A stretch of DNA of 33,301 bases from Parvibaculum sp. (GCA_019635975.1 JAHBYM010000017.1:1-33301); one strand, 5' to 3'. Shown: positions 24,554 through 32,996, counted from the stretch's first letter. Numbers and translations are program-made. The notes: generated from the sequence alone by a model not told the origin.

Positions 24554-25909
24554 TCAGCGCGTGCCCCGCTTGCGAAGCGCGCCTACCTCGAACATATCGT
24601 CTGTTACCGAATCGGCCGCATGAAAGTCCGGCCGCCGATCATCGTTGAAAACGAGGTCGAGAATATAGCGCTCGGCCTGGAAGTCATAAAGCGCCTGACC
24701 GAAGCCAAAACAAGTCGGGACGTCGTAGGCGTTGACGGTGGTTTCTTCCTGATAACGCCACAGACCGCCGCGGCCGTCATACATGTCCGCCGCAACAACA
24801 CGCCAGCTGTCTTCGTCGATGTAGAAGGTTCGCCGCGGCATGATATGGCGCGTGCCCTGCTTCACGGTCGCTTCGACGACCCAGACGCGATGCAGCTCGT
24901 AGCGCGTTGCATCGCGGCTCGGGAAGTTCGGTCCCACAAGATCGCGAACGCTGTTCTTCGAATGCGCGAACTCATAGTTGTTGTAGGGGATGTAGAGTTC
25001 CTTCTTCCCGACCAGTTCCCAGTCGTAGCGGTCGAGGCGGCCGTTATACATGTAAAGCTGGTCGGAGGCGCCGAGACCTTCGTAGCCCGACACGGGGTTG
25101 TCGTAGGAGAGGGTCGGCGCGCGGCGGACGCGGCGGAGCCCGGTGCTGTAGAACCAGGCGTTGCGCTCGCCGTTCAGTGTTTCGTGGACGAGATAAGCTT
25201 CGCCCGCGACGCGGGCCGGCGCAATGTAGGTGCTGAGATATTTGAGTTGCACGTTTCCGAGGTCGTCAAAGGTCCGGCGCTCCGGATTGTAGAAATTGGA
25301 GAGACGCAACTCGTCCCATTTCAGCGGCACGTACTGCCCACCGGCACTGACGACAGCGGTCGTTCCGAGAACGCTGCGCGCGATGCCTTCAAAAGCCACA
25401 CGGTGGTTCCACATCGCTTCCGCGCCCGATTGCGGCAGCGGGAACGGGAAGCCACCCGGCAGGGCGTCGACCAGATCGTGCGTCGCCGGATCGAGCCGCG
25501 CCTTGCCGACACCTTCCCGGGTCTTTTCGTAGACCGAGGCCGGAAAGGCGCAGCTGCGGCGCGTCGGGTAGACGTCCATCCGGTAGTCCGCATAGCGTTC
25601 GAGCAGTGCGATCTGACCCGCGGCGAGGTTCTCCCGGTAGTTGTCGAGATTGCCACTCGTTATCGAGAAGAGTTTCGTGTCGGCGGCGTAAGGATCGACA
25701 TAGTCGCCGCCTCGCGCGTAGCCCGCAGGCGGTGTCACAATGCCGCCATCCCATGCGGGGATCGTGCCCGACGCATTGCCGGACGTTTCGGCTCCAAGCG
25801 GTGTCAGCCGGCCGCCGAGATCGGCCGCACCGTCGGCCTGTGCGAGGCCCGATCCGAAGATCATGCCGCATGTGAAGAGAGCGGCAGTCGCGAAAACCCG
25901 TGTAAACAT
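24554..25909 (-). CDS. DUF1329 family exported protein
   Basis: A 451-residue protein with a signal peptide (MFTRVFATAALFTCGMIFGS, ending near GLAQADG). The mature part matches DUF1329: it begins LGGRLTPLGAETSGNASGTI, contains long beta-rich stretches (RRTFYIDEDSWRVVAADMYD, GLWRYQEE) and ends in a polar tail. This family has a lipoprotein-carrier-like (LolA/LolB-type) fold and almost always adjoins DUF1302 proteins in degraders of steroids, hydrocarbons and other hydrophobic compounds. A role in carrying a hydrophobic molecule across the periplasm is inferred. The ATG at 25909 has AGGGGAG upstream and lies 38 nt after DUF1302, so they form an operon. Confidence 0.88.
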   Translation of the reverse strand: MFTRVFATAALFTCGMIFGSGLAQADGAADLGGRLTPLGAETSGNASGTIPAWDGGIVTPPAGYARGGDYVDPYAADTKLFSITSGNLDNYRENLAAGQIALLERYADYRMDVYPTRRSCAFPASVYEKTREGVGKARLDPATHDLVDALPGGFPFPLPQSGAEAMWNHRVAFEGIARSVLGTTAVVSAGGQYVPLKWDELRLSNFYNPERRTFDDLGNVQLKYLSTYIAPARVAGEAYLVHETLNGERNAWFYSTGLRRVRRAPTLSYDNPVSGYEGLGASDQLYMYNGRLDRYDWELVGKKELYIPYNNYEFAHSKNSVRDLVGPNFPSRDATRYELHRVWVVEATVKQGTRHIMPRRTFYIDEDSWRVVAADMYDGRGGLWRYQEETTVNAYDVPTCFGFGQALYDFQAERYILDLVFNDDRRPDFHAADSVTDDMFEVGALRKRGTR

Positions 25910-25947
25910 CTTTCTCCCCTTTCGCCTTCCGTTACTTCACATGCCGC

Positions 25948-27663
25948 CTAGAAGGCATAGGAAACTGTCACGGTCGCAAAGTCGCGATCCCGCGAGAAGT
26001 TCATGTAGCCGCCACCTGAGTTCCTCGTGTAGGAGACGCCGAGCGCCCATGTGGACTGGTAGTCGGCGTTCAGGCGCAGTGTGACCTGCCGGCGCGCATC
26101 GATATGCGAGTCCGTCATCGCGTAGTCGAGCGCGGTTCCATTTACGTCATGGCGGAACGAGAGGCCCGGATAGAGCACCCAGGGCGTGCCGAAGACACCC
26201 TGATAGCTGCCGGTGATATCGAGTATGTAGCCGACGGCATTGGAGTGGCCGAAGGTGCCCGCCGGCTTGCTATCGAAATGCGTCCAGGCCATTTCGCCGA
26301 TGAAAGTGATGTCGTCCATGCCAAACGTGCGGATGACCGTGCCGAAAACCGGCGCGGCCGGCCCCGCCGAATAAAGCGCGTTCAGGATCGTCTGTGTGCG
26401 ATTCTCGCGGATGAAACCCTGATCGACCGCCGTGCCGGTGAATCCCACCGGATCGACGAGGAACGCCGTGGTGGCCGCCGCCGTGAAGGGATCGGCGAGC
26501 GGAATGGCGTAGTCGGGCTGATAGGCGACGTCGACGCCGAACGAGATATCCTGCCAGACGAAGCTTGCGCTGGCACCGAAGAGATCCTGATCGGGAACGT
26601 AGTTCCTGAAATAGGCCGTCGGATAACAACCGAAGATCGGATCGCAAGCGGCAAATGCGCCGACGACCGGCACTTTCTGGTGATAGCGCATGTAGTAGAG
26701 ACCGAGCTCCGTCTGCAGCATTTCGCTGAAGTAGAGCGCCGAGACGCCCCACTGGCCTGAGTGCGACGGCCGCTGGTCGGCGACCAGCGGAATGCCTGTA
26801 CCGAGCAAGAACTGCGTCTGCGCATCGACGCCCGAGGCTGCCGGATCGCCGAAGCCGCCAAATGCCGGGCCGTAGAAAAGGCCGACGGCGCCGGGCCCGA
26901 CCGCGTCTTCCAACGAGAAGAAGGTTCCGACGGGGTCGAGCTCGGTTTCGTTCCAGCGGAACTGGTAGTAAGCCGAAACATCGAGATTGGAGACGGGTGC
27001 AAAGCGCACCAGCGCCATCGGGGCCGGCAGGAAGGCTTCCTTGATCTCGGCACCGGCGCCGCGCAGCTTCGTCACGTCGAACGCGTTGGTCTCCGCGATG
27101 CCGCCGCCATAGAAGATGCTCTCGCCCCAGTTGATCACCTGGTTGCCGAGCCGGAAATGAACCGGAACGCCCATGTCGACATCGCCGTACACATAGGCGT
27201 CGAGCAGACGTGCGCGGCGGCCGACGCGGCTGACCGCTGCATCGGTCAGGTCGGTGCGGCGTGTCGAATTCTTGTCGCTTTGTATCGTGTCGAAGAAGTA
27301 GCTGCCGCGCATAAAGAAGCCGAAGTCTTCAAGCTTGACTTCGAGCTCGGAGAGGCCCGATACGGGCGCGGAGAAGACATCCCACTTGTCGTAATTCAGA
27401 TTGCCGTCGTCGTAGTTGTCGGTCAGGCCGTCATTCGCGCAGCCCTGAGGGTTGGCGACGCTGATGTACATGCACTTGCGGCCGGAGGTGCGCATTGCGG
27501 CGCCGGCGGAGATCGTCGTGTCGAAGGAGATATCCGCATTTCCGTACTTGAACTGCATGGCGAACGCGACATCGGGAATGGCGACGACAGCGGCCATCAG
27601 GCCGCCCGCCACAAGCCCCATCGACAGAAACGAAATACCCGAGTGCCCGCGACGATCCAACAT
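25948..27663 (-). CDS. DUF1302 family outer-membrane beta-barrel protein
   Basis: A 571-residue protein with a signal peptide ending near VAFA (about residue 35). A long series of alternating polar/hydrophobic strands follows, ending in FATVTVSYAF, the C-terminal aromatic signature of outer-membrane barrels. MQFKYGNADISFDTTISAGA at the mature start is typical of DUF1302. Homologues are outer-membrane proteins in gene sets for degrading or exporting hydrophobic compounds, usually with DUF1329, an RND pump and a YCF48-like factor; only DUF1329 is present here. The ATG at 27663 has AAGGGGG five bases upstream. A candidate operator (27765-27786) lies 101 nt upstream. Confidence 0.88.
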   Translation of the reverse strand: MLDRRGHSGISFLSMGLVAGGLMAAVVAIPDVAFAMQFKYGNADISFDTTISAGAAMRTSGRKCMYISVANPQGCANDGLTDNYDDGNLNYDKWDVFSAPVSGLSELEVKLEDFGFFMRGSYFFDTIQSDKNSTRRTDLTDAAVSRVGRRARLLDAYVYGDVDMGVPVHFRLGNQVINWGESIFYGGGIAETNAFDVTKLRGAGAEIKEAFLPAPMALVRFAPVSNLDVSAYYQFRWNETELDPVGTFFSLEDAVGPGAVGLFYGPAFGGFGDPAASGVDAQTQFLLGTGIPLVADQRPSHSGQWGVSALYFSEMLQTELGLYYMRYHQKVPVVGAFAACDPIFGCYPTAYFRNYVPDQDLFGASASFVWQDISFGVDVAYQPDYAIPLADPFTAAATTAFLVDPVGFTGTAVDQGFIRENRTQTILNALYSAGPAAPVFGTVIRTFGMDDITFIGEMAWTHFDSKPAGTFGHSNAVGYILDITGSYQGVFGTPWVLYPGLSFRHDVNGTALDYAMTDSHIDARRQVTLRLNADYQSTWALGVSYTRNSGGGYMNFSRDRDFATVTVSYAF

Positions 27664-27764
27664 GGAAACCCCCTTTTTGTGTTCCGCTCTCCCCGGAACG
27701 CTCCCCAAGCAACACCGCCAGACAATCGCGGCCATCGTGAAAACTAGACCGCCGGGCGAGCGGT

Positions 27765-27786
27765 GCGATATGTCCTAAATGGGACA
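27765..27786 (-). promoter_or_regulatory. candidate LuxR-type operator upstream of DUF1302
   Basis: On the minus strand TGTCC-CATTTA-GGACA is a perfect 5+5 dyad with 6-nt spacer, followed by TATCGC. It shares GTCCCA and CATAT-GC at the same spacing with the site at 30159. It lies just beyond the aminotransferase stop, in the 128-nt gap before DUF1302. Confidence 0.5.
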
Positions 27787-27791
27787 AGCCG

Positions 27792-29195
27792 CTATTCGGC
27801 CGCGACCCCCTCTCGAACGAGTTCGTCGGCCGTGTCGAGGATGGCGTCGTGGAGCACATCGGCGATAAAGTCGATCTCGTTCCTCTCAAGCGTCAGCGGC
27901 GGCGACAAGACGTTCAGATGGGCGAGCGGCCGAACCAGAAGGCCGCGCTTCTGACAATGACGCCATATGCGTTTGCCGATGCGCACGTCGTCGGCGAAGA
28001 GCTCCTTGCGGCCCTTGTTCGCCACATATTCGATGCACATCATGAAGCGGCGGCCGCGCACGTCGCCGACAAGCGGCAGATCGGCAAGCGGGGCCAGCCG
28101 TTCCTCAAAGTAGGGGCCGATCTCACGCACCCGTTCGCAGATGCGCTCACGCTCGATAATCTCGATGTTCTTGAGAGCGGCCGTACATGCGACCGCGTGT
28201 CCGGTATAGGTGAAGCCGGTATTGAAATAGGTGCCCGGGCGGCTCAGCACTTCGTAGATTTCATCGGAGAGAATGACGGCGCCGGCCGGCACATATCCCG
28301 AGGTCAGGCCTTTTGCGCAAGTGATGATGTCCGGAACGAAACCGAAATAATCCTGCGAGGCAAAGAAATGCCCCAGGCGCCCAAAGGCCGTGACCACTTC
28401 GTCGGCAATATAGAGAACACCGTATTTCCGACAGATTTCGATCATGCGCGGATGGTAGTTGACGGGGGGTACGATGACGCCGCCCGAACCCTGGATCGGT
28501 TCGGCGATGAAGCAGGCGACATTTTCGGGGCCGAGCTCCAGGATTTTCGCCTCAAACTCTGCGACCAGAAGCTGGGTGAATTCCGCCTCCGTGACACCGT
28601 CCGGACGGCGATAAAGCCCCGGCGCCGTGAGGTGATGAATGAACGCGGTTTCGGCATTCCAGTCCGTCGAGTACCCCCGATCGCTCAGCGAGGCGGTGAG
28701 ATAGGTGCTGCCGTGATAGGACTTGTCGCGCGTGATGATGTGCCGGCGGGACGGTTCGCCACGACGGATGAAATAGTGGTGAACGAGGCGAATAGCCGAA
28801 TCGACGGCCGTCGATCCTCCGGTCGTGAAGAGCACGCGGTTGAGCGAGCCAGGCGCACGCGTGGCGAGGGCCTCGGCGAGCGCGGCCATGGGCGCAGAAG
28901 TTAGATCGTCGAACGGCGAATAGTAGTCGAGAGTGCGAATTTGACTGGCAACGGCATCGGCCATTTCGTCACGCCCGTGACCGATATTGACGCACCACAT
29001 GCCGCCGAGGCCATCCAGAAACTTCCGTCCGTCCTCGCCATAGACGTAGTTTCCCTTCGCCGAAGCGATGACCGTGCGATCCGCCGCTTCCATCACCGAT
29101 AAATCCGTAAACGGATGAATATTGTGGCGCCGGTCGGCGCTCTCTACGCCGGATTCATTGAGATTTCGCTCGGCGAGGCTCAAGAGGTTCTCCAT
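27792..29195 (-). CDS. class-III (omega-type) aminotransferase
   Basis: A 467-residue PLP enzyme of fold type I, class III. Asp265 in LYIADEVVTAFGR binds the pyridine nitrogen and Lys295 in ITCAKGLTSG forms the Schiff base. The cofactor phosphate region is TTGGSTAVDSAIR, and SYHGSTYL is the usual aromatic patch. Such enzymes move the amino group of terminal amines (diamines, omega-amino acids, amines) to pyruvate or 2-oxoglutarate, giving an aldehyde or oxoacid. With two aldehyde dehydrogenases in the window, an amine-to-aldehyde-to-acid route is plausible. The ATG at 29195 has no clear ribosome site but begins the natural N-terminus. It is divergent from the LuxR-type gene. Confidence 0.92.
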   Translation of the reverse strand: MENLLSLAERNLNESGVESADRRHNIHPFTDLSVMEAADRTVIASAKGNYVYGEDGRKFLDGLGGMWCVNIGHGRDEMADAVASQIRTLDYYSPFDDLTSAPMAALAEALATRAPGSLNRVLFTTGGSTAVDSAIRLVHHYFIRRGEPSRRHIITRDKSYHGSTYLTASLSDRGYSTDWNAETAFIHHLTAPGLYRRPDGVTEAEFTQLLVAEFEAKILELGPENVACFIAEPIQGSGGVIVPPVNYHPRMIEICRKYGVLYIADEVVTAFGRLGHFFASQDYFGFVPDIITCAKGLTSGYVPAGAVILSDEIYEVLSRPGTYFNTGFTYTGHAVACTAALKNIEIIERERICERVREIGPYFEERLAPLADLPLVGDVRGRRFMMCIEYVANKGRKELFADDVRIGKRIWRHCQKRGLLVRPLAHLNVLSPPLTLERNEIDFIADVLHDAILDTADELVREGVAAE

Positions 29196-29247
29196 GCACA
29201 AGTGTCGTCGGATGGTTATTTCTAGCCGATCCCCCCTTCGCGATCTG

Positions 29248-29268
29248 TGGCCTTGGTAGGCTATAGGG
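29248..29268. promoter_or_regulatory. candidate operator between aminotransferase and LuxR-type genes
   Basis: TGGCC-TTGGTA-GGCTA-TAGGG fits the TGnCC-N6-GGnnA dyad (4 of 5 arm positions symmetric). It lies about 50 nt from both divergent starts, so one bound dimer could serve both promoters. Confidence 0.42.
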
Positions 29269-29317
29269 TACGCGCAAGCGGGCTGGGCATGGAGGCGGAC
29301 CGTGCTAAACTTGGCGC

Positions 29318-30154
29318 ATGACAGACCGAGAAAACAAAGGAACATTGCCGCTCGGCGCCGTGGCCGGCTGGAGCGAGGGGCTCGCTGGCGCCGTCGCGGC
29401 GACGGAGGTTCACGCCAGCGCCGCGAGGCTCGCCGAAGGGCTGCGGCACCTCGTGCCCGACACCCAGATCTATGTCGGCTTCTACCGCAGCGACATGCCG
29501 CCGGTCATCGTCGATGTCGATGGGCATGACGAATGGAACGATGGATACACGGACGGCAGATACCTGCTTGATCCGACCTATGACCAATTTCTCGCCCGCT
29601 CGGAAAGCGTCTGCCTCTCGCCGAAGGAAATGTTCCCGCCTGACTTCCGGAAGAGCGACTACTACCTCTCCTACTATCGACCTTATGGCATGGTCGACGA
29701 AATTTGCTACCTCCTCTATCTCGACGCCGACCTTGCCGGATACGTCTCGCTGATGCGGCTTGCGGACAATGCCCCTTTCAGTGCGGTTGAATACCGGCGG
29801 CTTGCCGCCGTTCTGCCGGCGATCGAAACCGCGGCAACGCATATCTGGTCGCTGCTCGACCGGAAAAGCAGTTCCGACGACGACAGATCGCTCCAGCTCC
29901 ATCAGCTTCTCTCAACCGCGTACCGGCGCTTCGGCGGCGACAGCCTCAGCGAGCGCGAGAAGGAGGTGACGAACCTTCTGCTGAAGGGCCTGCCGCCGAA
30001 GGCGGTCGGCCGCATGCTCGGGATCGCGCCGGGAACGGTGCGCAATCACATCAAGCGTATCTATGTGAAGCTCGACGTGCGCTCGCAGGCCGAACTGCTA
30101 GCGCTCTTCTTCGAAACGCTGGACGAGGCGCTGTCGCATCGCGGCGAGAGCTGA
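29318..30154 (+). CDS. LuxR-family transcriptional regulator (no receiver domain)
   Basis: The 278-residue protein ends in a LuxR-type helix-turn-helix (about 208-268: SLSEREKEVTNLLLKGLPPK, then GIAPGTVRNHIKRIYVKLDV). The N-terminal 200 residues have no receiver signature and look like a GAF-like ligand-binding domain (LVPDTQIYVGFY, YYLSYYRPYGMVDEICYLLY). It is therefore a ligand-responsive LuxR regulator rather than a two-component one. Its ligand is probably a pathway compound, an inference from its position amid catabolic genes. It sits between the divergent aminotransferase and the co-directional Rieske gene (80 nt downstream), and related dyads occur upstream of four neighbouring units including its own. 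The ATG at 29318 lacks a strong ribosome site. Confidence 0.88.
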   Translation: MTDRENKGTLPLGAVAGWSEGLAGAVAATEVHASAARLAEGLRHLVPDTQIYVGFYRSDMPPVIVDVDGHDEWNDGYTDGRYLLDPTYDQFLARSESVCLSPKEMFPPDFRKSDYYLSYYRPYGMVDEICYLLYLDADLAGYVSLMRLADNAPFSAVEYRRLAAVLPAIETAATHIWSLLDRKSSSDDDRSLQLHQLLSTAYRRFGGDSLSEREKEVTNLLLKGLPPKAVGRMLGIAPGTVRNHIKRIYVKLDVRSQAELLALFFETLDEALSHRGES

Positions 30155-30158
30155 GACC

Positions 30159-30182
30159 CGTCCCAACAGGGGCATATGGCGG
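30159..30182 (+). promoter_or_regulatory. candidate LuxR-type operator upstream of Rieske oxygenase
   Basis: CGTCC-CAACAG-GGGCA-TATGGCGG follows the dyad pattern of the sites at 21700, 27765 and 29248. It begins 4 nt after the LuxR stop and ends 52 nt before the Rieske ATG. Confidence 0.48.
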
Positions 30183-30234
30183 ATCGCAGGCCGCCTCTAG
30201 CCTTCGCCGGAAAAGCCGCGCGAGGGAGACAACG

Positions 30235-31257
30235 ATGTCCGAAACCATTTCAATGCTCTGTCCGGAAACGCTGCCCGCCGCGTGGTACTGGAGCAACGAG
30301 GCGTGGCAGGTCGAACGCCGGGAAATCTGGGCGAAGCACTGGTTCCTGATCGGGCGTGCCGCGCAGTTCGACGCGGCTGGCGACTATGTGTCGGCAACGC
30401 TGGCGGGCTATCCGATATTCGCGATCAAGGGGAAGGACGGCATCGTTCGTGCCTTCCATAATGCCTGCCGGCACCGCGCCTCGCCACTGGTACAGGAATG
30501 CGCGGGTCACACCGACCGGCTCGCCTGCCCCTATCATCGCTGGCTCTACGACTTCGAAGGGCGGCTGCGCGGCGCCCCGACCATGGACATCGACAAGGAA
30601 GAGTATGGGCTCTTCCCGGTCCGCTGCGAGAGCTGGCGCGGGCTCGTGTTCGTGTCGCTCGACCCCGTCACGCCGCTCGAAAGTTGGCTTGAGGATATCG
30701 CGGCGGCGGCGCTGCGCTATCCGCTGGAGGAGATGCAGCTCGCGCGCGAATTCACCATCGAAGCGGATGTGAACTGGAAGACTTACGGCGACAACTATGC
30801 CGAGGCCTGGCACATCCCGACGATCCATCCGGGGCTCAATGAATCCATCGACATGGCGAGCTATAAAATCGCGACGGTGGGACACACGCTGCAAAGCCAC
30901 ATGGCGGATGCGCGCGACGGCGGCAAGACAGACGGTTTCTGGGTGTGGCGGCTGCCCGGACTTTTCTTCAATATGTACAACTGGGGGATGAACGTCGCAC
31001 AGCTCGAGCCCACAGGCCCGCGCAGCATGCGCCTTACCTATCGCTATTTCGTGAAGGACCTCGACCCGGCCAAGCAAGCGGAGCGCGACGCGCTGATCGA
31101 CTGGGCCTATATGGTCGCCAAGGAAGACATCGACATCTGCATTGCCGTACAGAAAAATCTCGAAGCGGGTATCTACGACCGGGGGCGGCTCTCACCCGTC
31201 CATGAAAACGGTGTCATCCAGTTTCAGGAACTGGTGGCCGCGGCGCATCACAAGTGA
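30235..31257 (+). CDS. Rieske non-haem iron oxygenase, alpha subunit (GbcA/CntA-like)
   Basis: The 340-residue protein has an N-terminal Rieske [2Fe-2S] domain with Cys78, His80, Cys98 and His101 (CRH-X17-CPYH). The catalytic domain has the iron ligands His193 and His198 in NYAEAWHIPTIHPGL, and an acid in KEDIDICIAVQ near residue 300. The residue bridging the two centres is Glu190 rather than the Asp of ring-hydroxylating dioxygenases. Glu here is known from carnitine and glycine-betaine oxygenases, which break C-N bonds of quaternary amines. An amine substrate is thus favoured but not proven. No reductase partner is in the window. The ATG at 30235 has GGGAG six bases upstream. Confidence 0.9.
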   Translation: MSETISMLCPETLPAAWYWSNEAWQVERREIWAKHWFLIGRAAQFDAAGDYVSATLAGYPIFAIKGKDGIVRAFHNACRHRASPLVQECAGHTDRLACPYHRWLYDFEGRLRGAPTMDIDKEEYGLFPVRCESWRGLVFVSLDPVTPLESWLEDIAAAALRYPLEEMQLAREFTIEADVNWKTYGDNYAEAWHIPTIHPGLNESIDMASYKIATVGHTLQSHMADARDGGKTDGFWVWRLPGLFFNMYNWGMNVAQLEPTGPRSMRLTYRYFVKDLDPAKQAERDALIDWAYMVAKEDIDICIAVQKNLEAGIYDRGRLSPVHENGVIQFQELVAAAHHK

Positions 31258-31279
31258 GCGCCGCGGCTTTCGGACAGCC

Positions 31280-32110
31280 TCAGATCGACACGCCGCCGCC
31301 GACGATGACGACCTGACCGCTGATGTAGTTCGATTCCGGCGTGCAAAAGAGATAGACGCCGTCTGCCGCCTCTTCCGGCGTGCCGGCGCGGCCGACCGGG
31401 ATCATCTGCTTCTCCATTGCGTCGATGAAGGCAGGCTGGACGCCAACGGCGATCTTGCGGCCTTCCACATCGATGCTCGCACCCTCGCTCGTCAGCGGCT
31501 GGGTGAGGCGTGTCCTGACGAAGCCGAAGGCGACGCAATTCACGTTGACCTTGTAGCGGCCCCACTCCTTGGACATGGTCTTCGTCATGCCGACGAGACC
31601 GGCCTTGGCGGAAGAATAGCTGACTTGGCCGGTATTGCCGCCGAGACCGGCGACGGAAGAGATGTTCACGATCTTGCGGAAGACCTCGCGGCCCTCCTGC
31701 GCTTCCTTCTTGGCGAAAACGCGGATCGGCTCAGCCGCCGCGCGGAGGATGCGGAAGGGGGCCGTCAGATGCACGTCGAGCATCGCCTGGAACTGCTCGT
31801 CCGTCATCTTCTGGATGACGTTGTCCCAGGTGTAGCCCGCATTGTTGACGATGATGTCGAGACCTCCCCAAGTGTCGAGCGCGGTCTTCACGAAACGGTC
31901 GCCGAAATCGGCTTCCGTGACGCTGCCGACGCAGGTGACGGCTTCGCCGCCAGCGGAGCGGATCGCCTCGACGGTTTCCGAGGCAGGTTCTTCATCCATG
32001 TCGTTGACAACTACGCGGGCACCTTCAGAAGAGAGCTTCATTGCCAGCGCGCGGCCGATTCCGCGGCCCGAACCCGAGACAAGGGCGACTTTTCCTTCGA
32101 GTTTCGACAC
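31280..32110 (-). CDS. short-chain dehydrogenase/reductase, FabG-like
   Basis: The 276-residue classical SDR has the nucleotide motif SGSGRGIG, NNAG, the catalytic Ser in KIVNISSVAG and Tyr-X3-Lys in VSYSSAKAG. A loop of about 20 residues near position 130 (FAKKEAQEGREVFRK) and an insert near 205-230 make it longer than FabG, as in SDRs of steroid and branched acyl-CoA pathways. It likely oxidises a 3-hydroxyacyl-CoA to the 3-oxo form. The start is a GTG at 32110 with GGGG nine bases upstream, 17 nt after the MaoC stop. It is the last gene of the operon and converges on the Rieske gene with a 22-nt gap. Confidence 0.9.
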   Translation of the reverse strand: MSKLEGKVALVSGSGRGIGRALAMKLSSEGARVVVNDMDEEPASETVEAIRSAGGEAVTCVGSVTEADFGDRFVKTALDTWGGLDIIVNNAGYTWDNVIQKMTDEQFQAMLDVHLTAPFRILRAAAEPIRVFAKKEAQEGREVFRKIVNISSVAGLGGNTGQVSYSSAKAGLVGMTKTMSKEWGRYKVNVNCVAFGFVRTRLTQPLTSEGASIDVEGRKIAVGVQPAFIDAMEKQMIPVGRAGTPEEAADGVYLFCTPESNYISGQVVIVGGGVSI

Positions 32111-32127
32111 TTTGTTTTTCCCCTGTT

Positions 32128-32541
32128 CTATCGGAGCGCGACGACGGCTTCACCGGCGAGCTTTATATCGTTGCTGTTCTTGTCCATGGCGATCAGTTCG
32201 AGTCTCGCGCACTTCTCGCCCGCATCCTCGAAACGCTCGACGAATTTTGCGGTGCAGACGATTTCGGCACCGATCGGCGTGATAGATGTGAAGCGCGCGC
32301 CGAAGCTGCGGAGCGACGTCTGCGGTGCGAGTTGCGTGAGGAGCCTTCCGAGGAAGGCCATCGACAACATGCCGTGGGCAAAGACATCCGGCATGCCGGC
32401 GGCCTTCGCGAAATCGATGTCGACATGGATCGGGTTGTGGTCGCCCGAAGCTCCGCAATAAAGCGCGAGCATGTGGCGGGTGACAGGATCGGCGGTCAGG
32501 CTGCCGATTTCGGTGCCTGTGGCGGCGGATGCGATGTCCAT
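32128..32541 (-). CDS. MaoC-family enoyl-CoA hydratase
   Basis: A 137-residue single hot-dog protein with the hydratase-2 motif YCGASGDHNPIHVD, giving catalytic Asp34 and His39. It adds water to a 2-enoyl-CoA. The preceding gene codes a second hot-dog protein that lacks these residues, as in the ChsH1/ChsH2 heteromeric hydratase of steroid side-chain breakdown, where the MaoC subunit is the active one. The ATG at 32541 has AAGGA eight bases upstream and lies 11 nt after the preceding stop. Confidence 0.9.
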   Translation of the reverse strand: MDIASAATGTEIGSLTADPVTRHMLALYCGASGDHNPIHVDIDFAKAAGMPDVFAHGMLSMAFLGRLLTQLAPQTSLRSFGARFTSITPIGAEIVCTAKFVERFEDAGEKCARLELIAMDKNSNDIKLAGEAVVALR

Positions 32542-32552
32542 TGCGAGGTTCC

Positions 32553-32996
32553 TTATCCGTTGCGCACTACGATGGAGCGGCGCATGTCCGCGACGTGAAC
32601 GCCGTCTTGATTGCGGCATTCTGTATCCATGACGATGAATTCGAGCGCGCCGTTCTTCTTGTCGTAGATGTCGGTGATGCGGGACCGGAAGCTGATGCTG
32701 TCGCCCGCACAGACAGGTGCGCGATAGGTGAAGATCTGTTCGCCGTGAAGCACACGGCCGAGATCGATCTTCAGCATGTCCAGAAAATCCATTGGGTCGT
32801 CGCGATCCATCTCCATACAGAAAAGAAATGTGGGGGGTGCCGGCAGCGAAGGGTAGCCTGCGGCCTTCGCTGCCGCCTCGTCCGAGTAAACCGGATCGGC
32901 ATTTCCCGTCGCCTTGGCGAAGAAGCGCAGGCGGCCTTTTTCGAGTTCGGCTGTGACGGGCGCGAATTCATGACCGATAAAGGAACGATCGATCAT
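32553..32996 (-). CDS. MaoC N-terminal-type (FAS1-DH-like) hot-dog protein, probably non-catalytic partner
   Basis: A 147-residue protein of the MaoC_dehydrat_N type (RRFFAKATG-like start, here LRFFAKATGNADPVYSDE, then YPSLPAPPTFLF). Where the active subunit has GDHNPIH it reads GNADPVY, so the Asp/His pair is missing. Such proteins pair with an active MaoC protein and shape the acyl-binding tunnel; ChsH2 is a known case. It lies between the thiolase (5-nt gap) and the MaoC gene (11-nt gap), which supports the pairing. The ATG at 32996 has GGAG eight bases upstream; a GTG at 33005 would overlap the thiolase stop. Confidence 0.87.
   Translation of the reverse strand: MIDRSFIGHEFAPVTAELEKGRLRFFAKATGNADPVYSDEAAAKAAGYPSLPAPPTFLFCMEMDRDDPMDFLDMLKIDLGRVLHGEQIFTYRAPVCAGDSISFRSRITDIYDKKNGALEFIVMDTECRNQDGVHVADMRRSIVVRNG

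Noticed and set aside
23509..24648. 379-codon plus-strand frame opposite the MFS gene
   Set aside because: Very polar, Arg/Glu/Gly-rich reverse image of membrane helices.
24620..25951. 443-codon plus-strand frame opposite DUF1329
   Set aside because: DUF1329 on the other strand has a signal peptide, ribosome site and operon partner; the antisense frame has none of these.
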